46,750 nucleotides of DNA from Candidatus Methylomirabilota bacterium. Lineage in GTDB: Bacteria > Methylomirabilota > Methylomirabilia > Rokubacteriales > CSP1-6. The number at the start of each line of letters is the position of its first letter. The first letter of the stretch is position 1. Shown here in pieces: positions 27,863-35,639 of this stretch. Location: contig DATFYA010000195.1 of the NCBI GenBank assembly GCA_035315345.1, forward strand, positions 1 through 46,750, in the 5' to 3' direction. The position numbers and the translations under genes were made by a program. The notes below the pieces were generated by a model. It was not told the origin of the DNA, did not search any database, and saw nothing but the letters and a program-made list of their open reading frames with translations.

Positions 27863-28628
27863 ATCGCTTCCGCAGCACCACCACCATCAGGAGCGGGTGG
27901 TGGGCCTCGTCGAGGCGGAGGTGCGGCTTGAAGCCGTAGAACCACTCGACGAGATCGAAGCCGCCGGCCAGCTGGACCAGGGCCTTCAGTTCCTGCGGGA
28001 AGACCATGCGCGAGGCGTGACGCTGGCGATAGACGTGCCGGGTGCCGTTCTCGTGGACCTCCAGCTCCATGTCCTCGAAGAAGGTCTGGGTCACCGGGTT
28101 CAGGTCCTTGAGCGCCTCGAACGTCGCGCGCACCGTCGCGTTGCCGCGCCGGCGCGTCCAGGACCAGCGTCGGGCCGGATCGGTCCACGACGAGCACATG
28201 TAGCGGTCGAAGACGTAGAGGCCCCCCTTGCCGAGCGCGCGGGCCACGCAGCGCAGGTGATCGAGCAGGGCCTCGTTGGTGAGCAGGTGCCCCTGCGAGT
28301 CCTGCATGCAGATGGCCGCGTCCACCGGCTTGGGCAGCCGGAAGCGTGTCATGTCCGCGACGAACAGCTCGGGGGTGACGCCGCCGGCGGCGGCCCGCTC
28401 GCGCAGGTACGCGATGTTCTCCGGCGAGAGGTCGAGCCCCGACATCCGGTAGCCGCGGCCGGCGAGCCGGATCAGGTGCGGGCCGGTGCCGCAGGCGATG
28501 TCGAGCACGCGCCGGACGCGCCGGCGCGCGTAGCGGCGGAAGCAGTGAACGAGGAAGTTCACCTCCTGTCGCCGGTTCATGTCGAAGGCGATCTCGTAGT
28601 AGCGGGGCGCGGAGTACTGGGCGGTCAT
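27861..28628 (-). CDS. class I SAM-dependent methyltransferase coupled to agmatinase
   Basis: A 255-residue methyltransferase starting at an ATG that overlaps the agmatinase stop (ATGA). The SAM-binding motif is RRVLDIACGTGPHLIRLAGRGY with acidic motif II GLDLSPENI. Further landmarks are ELFVADMTRFRLPKP and AICMQDSQGHLLTNEALL. The C-terminal half is beta-rich (VTQTFFEDMELEV, RMVFPQELKALV), as in small-molecule methyltransferases. Coupling to arginine decarboxylase and agmatinase raises the possibility of a polyamine or guanidine substrate; nothing in the sequence proves it. No specific named family is recognised. Confidence 0.8.
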   Translation of the reverse strand: MTAQYSAPRYYEIAFDMNRRQEVNFLVHCFRRYARRRVRRVLDIACGTGPHLIRLAGRGYRMSGLDLSPENIAYLRERAAAGGVTPELFVADMTRFRLPKPVDAAICMQDSQGHLLTNEALLDHLRCVARALGKGGLYVFDRYMCSSWTDPARRWSWTRRRGNATVRATFEALKDLNPVTQTFFEDMELEVHENGTRHVYRQRHASRMVFPQELKALVQLAGGFDLVEWFYGFKPHLRLDEAHHPLLMVVVLRKR

Positions 28629-29482
28629 GATGCGAACCAGGTCAGGATGGCTTCCCGGAGGATCCACGAGGCGGTGATGCCGGTGCGGCCCGAGGGATCC
28701 CAGGTGTGCGCGACCTCCATCAGGTCGGTTCCCACGATGGGGCAGGGCTGGAGCAGGCGGACGATCTCCACCAGATCCGAGGCGGTGATGCCGCAGGGCT
28801 CGGGCGCGCCGGTGCCGGGCGCCTCGGACGGATCGAGCACGTCGACGTCGATGGTGACGTAGAGCGGGTGGCGGCCCAACTCGGGCAGCAGGCTCTTCAC
28901 CGCCTCGACCGGATGGATCTGGTGCGCCGGGAACAGGTGCGGCGCCTTGCGCTGGTACTCCTCCCGGGCGCCGGTGCGCATGCCCACCTGGAAGACGCGC
29001 TCGGGCGCCAGCACGTCCATCACCCGCGCCATCGCCGAGGCATAGTTGTAGCGCTCGCCGAGGAACTGCTCGCGCAGGTCGGGATGGGCGTCGAGCTGCA
29101 GGATGCGCAGGTCGGGGATGGCGGGCGCGAGCACCTCGATGACCGGCAGCGTGGCGGTGTGGTCGCCGCCCAGCATCACCGGGATCAGCCCGGGGCGCCA
29201 GAAGCCTCGAATCTCCTCGCGGGCCCGGGTCAGCTGCTCCCGGGGCGTGCCGTCGCCCAGCTGGCAGTCGCCGAGGTCGGCGATGGCGAGGTCCTCGAGG
29301 TCGCGCCCGAGGAACGGGGAATACGTCTCGATGGAGTCCGAGGCCACCCGCAGGTCGCGCGGGCCGTGGTCGGCGCCGCGCCGGAGGTTGACGCGGCCTT
29401 CGAACGGGATGCCGAAGAGGACGATCCGGGCGTCCGGGAAGGCCGCCCGGCAGGCGATGAAGCGGGGCTCAGCAGCGATCAA
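28625..29482 (-). CDS. speB: agmatinase (agmatine ureohydrolase)
   Basis: A 285-residue ureohydrolase. The start is a TTG at 29482, 21 bases after the decarboxylase stop; no ATG or GTG gives a full domain. Manganese ligands are all visible: GGDHT, the pair in LDAHPD, and IDVDVLDP. GVNLRRGADHGPRDLR-type N-terminal residues (VNLRRGADHGP) and PCGITASDLVEIV agree with agmatinase rather than arginase. It converts agmatine to putrescine and urea, following the arginine decarboxylase in the same operon. The stop overlaps the start of a methyltransferase gene. Confidence 0.9.
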   Translation of the reverse strand: MIAAEPRFIACRAAFPDARIVLFGIPFEGRVNLRRGADHGPRDLRVASDSIETYSPFLGRDLEDLAIADLGDCQLGDGTPREQLTRAREEIRGFWRPGLIPVMLGGDHTATLPVIEVLAPAIPDLRILQLDAHPDLREQFLGERYNYASAMARVMDVLAPERVFQVGMRTGAREEYQRKAPHLFPAHQIHPVEAVKSLLPELGRHPLYVTIDVDVLDPSEAPGTGAPEPCGITASDLVEIVRLLQPCPIVGTDLMEVAHTWDPSGRTGITASWILREAILTWFAS

Positions 29483-29503
29483 GAGCCCACGCCCGCCTCG
29501 GGG

Positions 29504-29986
29504 CTAGACGAGGTCGTCCTCGGAGAGGAGCGTCACGGCGGCCAGCGCGCAACCGGTGCGCTCGACCCGGTGCTCGACCGCGAAGACCTTCAGGTCCCGG
29601 ATCGTCTCGCCCCGGACCCGGAAGGCCTCCTCGAGCATCTGCACGATCATCCGCTCGGCTTCCTCGCGCGTGGCCTTGTCGTGGTACTCCATGATCACGC
29701 CGTTCTTGGCGGGATCCTCGGGCCGCGCCCAGCCGACCGCGGCCGCCACGACCTCGCCCGGCACCTCGCTGGTCATCGCCGCGTAGGCCGTCGGCACCAG
29801 CGCTCCCGGCTTGATCCGGGGCAGCGCCACGAGCTCCACGCCGGGGGGCAGGATGCTCGAGACCTTGATGAGGTTGATGTTACCGATGCCGGCCGCCAGG
29901 AGGGCATTGTCGAAGGCGTTGAGTGGGGTCGAGCCCTCCGCGTTGCCGGCGGTGCCTGCCGCCTTGGTCACTGGTGCGAAGTGCAT
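29504..29986 (-). CDS. pyruvoyl-dependent arginine decarboxylase
   Basis: A 160-residue proenzyme from the ATG at 29986, with GGAGGAGAG just upstream. The self-cleavage site is VSSILPPG, cutting between S43 and S44 to leave a pyruvoyl group on the alpha chain. GIGNINLIKVSS and the later AMTSEVPGEVVAAAVGWA and FAVEH segments are typical of the archaeal/chlamydial PvlArgDC family. Decarboxylation of arginine gives agmatine, used by the agmatinase 21 bases downstream. This enzyme type replaces the PLP-dependent SpeA here. It is divergent from speD-speE, so the locus holds a full route from arginine to spermidine. Confidence 0.9.
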   Translation of the reverse strand: MHFAPVTKAAGTAGNAEGSTPLNAFDNALLAAGIGNINLIKVSSILPPGVELVALPRIKPGALVPTAYAAMTSEVPGEVVAAAVGWARPEDPAKNGVIMEYHDKATREEAERMIVQMLEEAFRVRGETIRDLKVFAVEHRVERTGCALAAVTLLSEDDLV

Positions 29987-30310
29987 TCGCGCTCTCCTCC
30001 TCGCGTTCGCGAGACGGCCTCGCCGTGTAGTCCGAGCCGCGCCCCACCGCGGCTCGTCGTGAATTTCTGGCTCATCGTAGCGGCAGAACCGACGAACGCA
30101 AGCGAAAAGTTGCCGTCGGCGGCGTCGGCGAGCGCGGGCGCGAGCGTCGGCGGGCGCGTCGGCGACGTGGCGAGCGCGTCCGCGGTGACGTCCGAGGCGC
30201 CAAAATCGCATTTTTTTCTTGCAATGAAAAAAATTTAGCCCCACAGTGCAGAAAAATCCGGCCCGGAATTTCGCCGGAGAAAACAAGGAAGTTTCGGGAG
30301 GAGGGAAAGA
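29987..30310. other. divergent intergenic region of the polyamine locus
   Basis: This is the longest non-coding stretch in the window. From the decarboxylase side it holds the GGAGGAGAG ribosome site, then a GC-rich part with four copies of GTCGGCG (starting 30115, 30124, 30146 and 30158). An abrupt AT-rich island at about 30201-30237 carries a strong palindrome, and the speD ribosome site (GGGAGGAGGG) ends the region. It must contain promoters for both directions. The frame of the decarboxylase stays open across the region, but composition and the ribosome site argue against a longer protein. Confidence 0.6.
30210..30234. promoter_or_regulatory. AT-rich perfect inverted repeat in the polyamine control region
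   Basis: ATTTTTTTC at 30210-30218 pairs perfectly with GAAAAAAAT at 30226-30234 around TTGCAAT. The centre TTGCAA is itself palindromic and could be a -35 box on both strands. In DNA of this GC content such an island is unlikely to be neutral. It could be a shared promoter/UP element, a DNA-bending site or a regulator site for both polyamine operons. Confidence 0.5.
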
Positions 30311-30721
30311 GTGCAAGCACTGGGGCGTCACCTGCTGCTCGAGCTGTTCGACTGCGACGCAGAGGCCATCAACAGTCTGGACACCGTGAAGGCGTCGATG
30401 GTGGAAGCGGCCAAGAGGGCCCAGGCCACCATCGTCGACGTGGTATTTCACGAGTTCAACCCGTTCGGCATCAGCGGCGTCGTCGTCATCGCCGAGTCGC
30501 ACCTGGCCATCCACACGTGGCCCGAGTACCGCTACGCCGCCGTCGACGTCTTCTCCTGCGGTGACGTGCTCCAGCCGCAGGTGGCCGCCGACTACCTGGT
30601 GGAGCAGTTCGGGGCCGCGCGGGCCTCGGTGGTCGAGCTCCAGCGCGGGATCTTCATGAACCACCCGCGTCCGCTCCTGCACAAGCCGGCGGGCGCGCCG
30701 GTCGCCACCACCGGGAGCTGA
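30311..30721 (+). CDS. speD: S-adenosylmethionine decarboxylase proenzyme
   Basis: A 136-residue pyruvoyl enzyme from a GTG with GGGAGGAGGG upstream. The self-processing site is VIAESHLAIHTWPE, cleaved between E62 and S63 so that S63 becomes pyruvate. GRHLLLELFDCD at the N-terminus and YAAVDVFSCGD, including the catalytic Cys, are typical of the prokaryotic class. It makes decarboxylated SAM, the aminopropyl donor for the spermidine synthase eight bases downstream. The C-terminal 25 residues are Pro/Ala-rich and somewhat longer than usual. Confidence 0.95.
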   Translation: MQALGRHLLLELFDCDAEAINSLDTVKASMVEAAKRAQATIVDVVFHEFNPFGISGVVVIAESHLAIHTWPEYRYAAVDVFSCGDVLQPQVAADYLVEQFGAARASVVELQRGIFMNHPRPLLHKPAGAPVATTGS

Positions 30722-30729
30722 GCCGGCCG

Positions 30730-31647
30730 ATGGCGACGCCTCAGTACAAGTGGTTCTTCGAGACCACGACCCCGGTCGAGGGGCACATGCACGCCATCGC
30801 CCGGACCATCGTCACGCGGCAGACCAAGTTCCAGCTCATGGAGATCATGGAGACCCTCTCGTACGGCAAGTGTCTCGTGCTGGACGGGCGGATCCAGTCC
30901 AGCCAGGCCGACGAGTTCATCTACCACGAGACACTCGTGCACCCTGGCCTCCTGGCCCATCCGCGGCCCCAGCGCGCCATGGTCATCGGCGGCGGGGAGG
31001 GCGCGACCGTCCGGGAAATCCTGCGGTACCGCACCATCACCGACTGCCTGATGGTGGACATCGACGGTGAGGTGGTCGAGGAGTGCAAGAAGCACCTGCC
31101 CGAGATGCACCAGGGGGCCTTCGACGACCGCCGGACCCGGCTGCTCCACGAGGACGCGCGGGCCTACCTGGAAAAGACGACCGACCGCTTCGATCTGATC
31201 GTGGTGGACCTGGTCGAGCCCCTGGAGGAGGGGCCGGCGTGCCTGCTGTTCACCAAGGAGTTCTACACGCTGATCCGCGACCGCCTGACCGACCAGGGCG
31301 TCATGACCATGCAGGCCGGCATGACCAAGGTGAACGAGATCTTCTTCCACGGGGCGGTCAATCGCACGCTCCAGGAGGTCTTCCCGGTCGTCGCGCCCTA
31401 CCAGAGCTTCATCTCGTGCTTCGGCACGCCCTGGGGCTTCATCCTCGCCTCGAAGGGCATGGACCCCCGCACGCAGTCGGCGGCGGAGATCGACCGGCTG
31501 ATCGCCGAGCGCCTGGATCCCAAGCAGCTCGGGTACTGGGACGGGCAGGCCCATCTGCACTCGTTCAACCTGCCCAAGTTCCTCCGGGTGGCGATCGAGA
31601 AGAACGACCGCGTCATCACCGACAAGAACCCCCTGATCGTCACGTAG
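30730..31647 (+). CDS. speE: polyamine aminopropyltransferase (spermidine synthase)
   Basis: A 305-residue enzyme from the ATG at 30730. SAM-type motifs are MVIGGGEGATVREILRY and LMVDIDGEVVEECKKHLPEM. The catalytic Asp lies in LIVVDLVEPLEEGPACLLFT, and DEFIYHETLVHPGLLAHP is the usual N-terminal domain junction. It transfers an aminopropyl group from decarboxylated SAM to putrescine. Because agmatine is also made at this locus, aminopropyl-agmatine chemistry is an alternative. Some residues differ from standard SpeE, such as DLVEP in place of DxTDP. The protein is of normal length. Confidence 0.92.
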   Translation: MATPQYKWFFETTTPVEGHMHAIARTIVTRQTKFQLMEIMETLSYGKCLVLDGRIQSSQADEFIYHETLVHPGLLAHPRPQRAMVIGGGEGATVREILRYRTITDCLMVDIDGEVVEECKKHLPEMHQGAFDDRRTRLLHEDARAYLEKTTDRFDLIVVDLVEPLEEGPACLLFTKEFYTLIRDRLTDQGVMTMQAGMTKVNEIFFHGAVNRTLQEVFPVVAPYQSFISCFGTPWGFILASKGMDPRTQSAAEIDRLIAERLDPKQLGYWDGQAHLHSFNLPKFLRVAIEKNDRVITDKNPLIVT

Positions 31648-31655
31648 CCCGCTTC

Positions 31656-32252
31656 CTGAGCCCCCCGGTCCTCATCCTGGCCTCCGCCTCACCACGGCGC
31701 CGGGAGCTGCTGGAGCGGCTCGGCATCCCGTTCGAGATCCTCGCCAGCCACATTCCCGAGGAGCATCCCGCGCTCCCGCCGGCCCAGGCCATCGCCGCGG
31801 TGGCGCTGGCCAAGGCCCGCGCGGTGGCGGCCGGGCTCGACCGGGCGCCGGCGGTGGTCCTGGGCGCCGACACCGAGGTGGTCCTGGACGGCCGGCTCCT
31901 CGGCAAGCCCCGTGATCCGGCCGACGCCGCCCGCATGCTCCGCGAGCTGCGCGGTCGCGAGCACGAGGTGATCACCGGTCTGGCCCTCGTCGAGCTGGAC
32001 GCCCCGGGCGCCCCCTCCCGGCAGGAGACCACGTCGGTGACGAGCCGGGTGCGGATGGGCGACTACGGCGACGCGGCCATCGAGGCCTACGTCGCGACCG
32101 GTGAGCCGCTCGACAAGGCCGGCGCCTACGCGGTGCAGGGCCTCGGCGGGCAGCTGGTGGCCAGCGTGGTCGGCTGCTTCACGAACGTGGTCGGGCTGCC
32201 GCTGACCACCACGCGCGCGCTGCTCGAGCGGCGCGGCCTCCGCGCGAGCTAG
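31656..32252 (+). CDS. maf: Maf-family nucleoside triphosphate pyrophosphatase
   Basis: A protein of about 198 residues with VLILASASPRRRELLERLGIPFEI, VVLGADTEVVLDGRLLGKPRDPADAARML, HEVITGLALV and DKAGAYAVQG. This is the full Maf signature, including the catalytic GAD region and KPRD. Maf enzymes hydrolyse dTTP, UTP or modified nucleotides. No ATG, GTG or TTG exists in frame between the speE stop and the core, so the start is uncertain; the CTG at 31656 is used here. The stop codon lies in CTAG, which also encodes the stop of the convergent gene on the other strand. Confidence 0.85.
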   Translation: MSPPVLILASASPRRRELLERLGIPFEILASHIPEEHPALPPAQAIAAVALAKARAVAAGLDRAPAVVLGADTEVVLDGRLLGKPRDPADAARMLRELRGREHEVITGLALVELDAPGAPSRQETTSVTSRVRMGDYGDAAIEAYVATGEPLDKAGAYAVQGLGGQLVASVVGCFTNVVGLPLTTTRALLERRGLRAS

Positions 32253-33205
32253 CGCGCGTTGCCGGCCGCCGGCTCCTGCAGCAGGAGCCGGTCCACCGCG
32301 GGCAGCTTCACCTTGGCGGGCAGCGGCGCGCGCCCCCGGACCAGCTCGACGCCGTGCTCGAGCGCCTCGACGCTCACCCGGCCGCCGGGCAGGAACAGGT
32401 CGCGCGCCTTCGCCAGCCGCAGGGCGAAATCGGCCGGCGAGCCGACCGTCGTCGCGGGCAGCCCGCCGGCCAGTGCCGGCGGCGCCGTCGAGAGGATGCG
32501 CGTCAGCGCGGCCTGCAAGGCGGTGGCGAGGCCTCGCAGAGTCGCCGCGTCCGGCTCGGTGCCCGCCCGCGCGAACAGGGCCGCGCTCACGCTCGGCCCG
32601 CCGAGCCACGTGGCGGCCTCGCGGGCCGTGCGCAGGTCGACCGCGACCACCGCGGCGCCGTCCTCCACGATCCTGCTCACGTAGGGCTCGCTCAGCACCG
32701 CCGCCGCCACCTGGCCTCCCTCGAGCGCACGGGCCGCACCTCGCTCGCCCAGGCTTCGCAGCATCACCTGCTGGGGCGCCACGCCGGCGTGGGCGAGCAG
32801 GAAGGCGAGCGCCTGGTCCTCCGGCGCGCCCGGCGCGGGCACGGCCACGGTCTGACCGACGAGATCGGCCGGCGAGCGAATCTCGTCCTTCCGGGCCGGG
32901 TTCACCAGCAGCGCCACCGGCGGCGCGGCCGTGAAGCCCCAGACGAGGCGCGGCGGCCGGCCGTCCACCGCGCCGAGCCGGAGCGCCGAGTCGAGCGAGG
33001 TGGCGGCGAGAGACGCCTGGCCCGAGGCCAGCGCCTCGGCGGCGCTCGGCTCGGAGCGGTAGGGTCGCAAGGTGACGGCGAGGTTCTGGGCGGTGAAGAG
33101 GCCCTCGGCCTGCGCCACGTGCAGGGGCAGGTACTCGGGTGACGTGGCCGGCCCCGCCACCGCGATCGTCAGCGAGGCCTGCAGCAGCACGAGCCAGGCG
33201 ATCAT
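32249..33205 (-). CDS. NMT1/SsuA-like periplasmic substrate-binding protein
   Basis: A 318-residue protein whose ATG overlaps the murG stop (ATGA). A short hydrophobic start (IAWLVLLQASLTIAVAG) runs straight into the first strand of a type II binding-protein fold: SPEYLPLHVAQAEGLFTAQNL, LRPYRSEPSAAEALASGQ, LAATSLDSALRLG, RSPADLVGQTVAVPAPGAP, AAVLSEPYVSRIV. Family members deliver sulfonates, nitrate, taurine or thiamine precursors to ABC transporters. No permease or ATPase gene is next to it. The signal peptide is unusually short, so export is uncertain. Ligand is unknown. Confidence 0.8.
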   Translation of the reverse strand: MIAWLVLLQASLTIAVAGPATSPEYLPLHVAQAEGLFTAQNLAVTLRPYRSEPSAAEALASGQASLAATSLDSALRLGAVDGRPPRLVWGFTAAPPVALLVNPARKDEIRSPADLVGQTVAVPAPGAPEDQALAFLLAHAGVAPQQVMLRSLGERGAARALEGGQVAAAVLSEPYVSRIVEDGAAVVAVDLRTAREAATWLGGPSVSAALFARAGTEPDAATLRGLATALQAALTRILSTAPPALAGGLPATTVGSPADFALRLAKARDLFLPGGRVSVEALEHGVELVRGRAPLPAKVKLPAVDRLLLQEPAAGNAR

Positions 33206-34314
33206 CGCGCCGCCGCGACCTCCTGGAGCAAGCGCACGATCCGGTCGGCGGCGTCGGGCTGGGCGAGGCTCCTGGCACGCTCTCCCATCGCGGTCAGCGC
33301 CGCGGGGTCGGCGAGGAGCCGCGTCACCGCATAGGCCAACCCGTCCGGCGTGAGCGAGACCTGCGGGAACATCACCGCGCCGCCGGCCGCCTCGACGAGC
33401 CGGGCGTTGGCCGTCTGCTCATCGCCGCTGGTGCCGGGCAGGGGCACGTACAGGGCGGGGAGGCCGAGCTGGCAGCACTCGTTGACGGTGCCGGCGCCGC
33501 TGCGCCCGACGATCAGTGCGGCCGCCGCGTAGACATCGCGCAGCTCGGCGCTCACGTAGGGCTGCAGCGCATAGCGGCGGTGCAGCGACTCGGGCAGGGC
33601 CTGGGCGCGGGCGGTCAGCCAGGCGCGGTCGTCGGTCGCCGGGTTGTCGCCGCACTGGTGGATCACCTGGCAGACCTCGAGCAGCCGCGGCAGCGCGGCA
33701 CCGACGTCGCGATTGAGCCGGTGGGAGCCCTGGGCGCCACCGGTGACGTAGACGATCGGCGCCGCGGGATCGAGACCGAAGCGGCGGCAGGCTTCGGCGC
33801 GGGAGCCGCCGCGCAGCTCGGGCCGGAGGGGATTGCCGGTCAGCACCGTGCGCTCGCGCGGAAACTCCTCGCCGGTCATGGGGAAGGTGAGCGCAATCCG
33901 CCGGGCGAAGCGGCCGGCGACCCGGTTGGCCAGCCCGGGCACGCTCGTCTGCTCGTGCACGACCACCGGGATGCGAAGCGCGCGCGAAGCCAGGGCCGGG
34001 GGCAGCGCCACGAAGCCGCCGGTGGCGAGCACCACCGACGGGCGCAGCCGCCTCAGCAGGCGCCAGGACCGGGCGAGGCCGGCGGGGGCGCGCACGGCAA
34101 GGTCCGGCACGTTCTGCCAGTCCCAGTAGCGGCGCAGCTTGCCCACCGGGATCGTGTGGAACGGCACGCCCGTCTCGGGCACGCGCCGCGCCTCGATGCC
34201 GCGGCGGCTGCCGATCCAGTGCACCTCCGCGCCGATCTCCCGAAGCCGCGCGGCGACGGCGAGGCCGGGGCTCGTGTGCCCTCCGGTGCCGCCGCCCGCT
34301 ATGACGACTCGCAT
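33202..34314 (-). CDS. murG: undecaprenyldiphospho-muramoylpentapeptide N-acetylglucosaminyltransferase
   Basis: A 370-residue GT28 glycosyltransferase that adds GlcNAc to lipid I to make lipid II on the inner face of the membrane. Clear marks are VVIAGGGTGGHTSPGLAVA, VHWIGSRRGIEARRVP, VLATGGFVALPPALAS, VVVHEQTSVPGLANR, ALTFP and the UDP-GlcNAc site VGRSGAGTVNECCQLGLPALYVPLPG. Length matches. It is not in a division-cell wall (dcw) cluster here: the nearest cell-wall gene is ddl about 150 bases upstream on the same strand. Its end is translationally coupled to a binding-protein gene, an odd partnership. Confidence 0.95.
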   Translation of the reverse strand: MRVVIAGGGTGGHTSPGLAVAARLREIGAEVHWIGSRRGIEARRVPETGVPFHTIPVGKLRRYWDWQNVPDLAVRAPAGLARSWRLLRRLRPSVVLATGGFVALPPALASRALRIPVVVHEQTSVPGLANRVAGRFARRIALTFPMTGEEFPRERTVLTGNPLRPELRGGSRAEACRRFGLDPAAPIVYVTGGAQGSHRLNRDVGAALPRLLEVCQVIHQCGDNPATDDRAWLTARAQALPESLHRRYALQPYVSAELRDVYAAAALIVGRSGAGTVNECCQLGLPALYVPLPGTSGDEQTANARLVEAAGGAVMFPQVSLTPDGLAYAVTRLLADPAALTAMGERARSLAQPDAADRIVRLLQEVAAAR

Positions 34315-34387
34315 CGGGGCGGACGACCGGGCGAATGCACGCGCGCGGTGCGCGGATGACCGTGTACTTCTGTACGGCTCTGTCTTA

Positions 34388-34414
34388 TGCGGGGGCCCAG
34401 AAATGGCCCCCGCA
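34388..34414 (-). terminator. strong hairpin between ddl and murG
   Basis: TGCGGGGGCC pairs perfectly over ten bases with GGCCCCCGCA across the loop CAGAAAT. It lies 52 bases after the ddl stop and 74 bases before the murG start. There is no clear T-run after it on the minus strand, so termination may be Rho-assisted. Its position fits separation of ddl and murG transcripts. Confidence 0.45.
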
Positions 34415-34465
34415 CTCCCCCAGCCGGCGGACGACCGGCGATCCGGCGTGCGCTCGGCGCGAGCT

Positions 34466-35587
34466 TCACCGGCGCTCGAGCGCGAGGTCGATGAGGCGGC
34501 CGATCAGCTCGGGGTAGGGGATGCCGGAGGCTTCCCAGAGGCGCGGATAGGCGCTGGTCGCCGTGAAGCCCGGGATCGTGTTGATCTCGTTCACGAGCAC
34601 GCGGCGGTCGCCCTCGATGAAGAAGTCCACGCGCGCCATGCCCGCGCAGTCGGTGGCCCGGAAGGCGCGCAGCGCGAGGGCGCGCACCTCCTCGGTGACT
34701 TCTGGGGCCAGTGGCGCCGGAACCTTGAACGTGGTCTGGCCCGCGCCGTACTTGGTATCGTAGTCGTACCACTCGCCCGGGTAGCACACCTCGCCCGGCA
34801 CCGACACGCGTGGCTCGTCGTTGCCCAGGACCGCGACCTCCACCTCGCGGCCCTGCACCGCGCGCTCCACGATGATGCGGCGGTCGTGCTGCGCGGCGAG
34901 GTCGATGGCGGCGGGCAGATCCTCGGCGGCCTTCACCTTGCTGATGCCCACGCTCGAGCCCAGGTTGGCCGGCTTCACGAAGCACGGGAAGCCGATCTCG
35001 GCGCCGATGCCCCGCGCGATGTCCTCCCGGCCGCCGCCCTCCCAGTCGTGACGCCGGACGACCGCATACTCCACCAGCGGAAGCCCGTGGGCGCGGAAGA
35101 GATCCTTCATCGCCACCTTGTCCATGCCGACCGCGGAGGCGAGCACGCCGGCGCCGGTGTAGGGCACGCCCGCGAGCTGCAGCAGCCCCTGCACGGTGCC
35201 GTCCTCGCCCTGCGGGCCGTGGAGCAGGACCAGCATCACGTCCAGGCGGTCGCGCAGGCCGGCGGGCAGACTGTCGGAGGTCTCCATCCGCATGAGGGAG
35301 GCGCCGGTGTCCTGTGCGGTCGCGCGCTCGAGCAGCTCGTGCTTGGTGTGGGCGTCGGCGCCGCCGGCGGTCAGCGCCTGGCGCGCGGCCTCGGCGGCGA
35401 GCGCGCGCAGCGGGTCGCCGCCCACGAGCCACCGGCCGTCCTTGGCAATGCCGATCGGGACCAGCTCGAACCGGCTCCGATCCATCGCGGCCATCACCGA
35501 GGCGGCGCCGGCCAGCGAGACCTCGTGCTCGCCCGAGCGTCCACCGAAGACCACGCCCACTCGCAGCTTCCGGGGCCCGTCGGCCAT
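34466..35587 (-). CDS. ddl: D-alanine--D-alanine ligase
   Basis: A 373-residue ATP-grasp ligase from the ATG at 35587; an upstream in-frame start would add eight residues. Marks are VGVVFGGRSGEHEVSLAGA at the N-terminus, VLLHGPQGEDGTVQGLLQLAGVPYTG, FPCFVKPANLGSSVGISKVK, and the metal-binding VNEINTIPGFTATSAYPRLWE. The long insertion of about 50 residues after the first strand places it with VanA/DdlA-like longer forms. It makes the D-Ala-D-Ala dipeptide for peptidoglycan. It is followed downstream by a hairpin and murG, so cell-wall genes are grouped here outside the standard cluster. Confidence 0.95.
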   Translation of the reverse strand: MADGPRKLRVGVVFGGRSGEHEVSLAGAASVMAAMDRSRFELVPIGIAKDGRWLVGGDPLRALAAEAARQALTAGGADAHTKHELLERATAQDTGASLMRMETSDSLPAGLRDRLDVMLVLLHGPQGEDGTVQGLLQLAGVPYTGAGVLASAVGMDKVAMKDLFRAHGLPLVEYAVVRRHDWEGGGREDIARGIGAEIGFPCFVKPANLGSSVGISKVKAAEDLPAAIDLAAQHDRRIIVERAVQGREVEVAVLGNDEPRVSVPGEVCYPGEWYDYDTKYGAGQTTFKVPAPLAPEVTEEVRALALRAFRATDCAGMARVDFFIEGDRRVLVNEINTIPGFTATSAYPRLWEASGIPYPELIGRLIDLALERR

Positions 35588-35639
35588 GGATCCAGTTGTA
35601 TCAGACCGCACGTTTACCGGGGAGAACTCGTTTGCGCGC

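Noticed and set aside
29987-30682. N-terminal extension of the arginine decarboxylase through the divergent region
   Set aside because: The frame is open, but the residues are unlike the family and a strong ribosome site lies directly before the ATG at 29986.
32249-32252. Shared CTAG encoding stop codons on both strands
   Set aside because: Curious but expected by chance for tightly packed convergent genes; no further signal around it.
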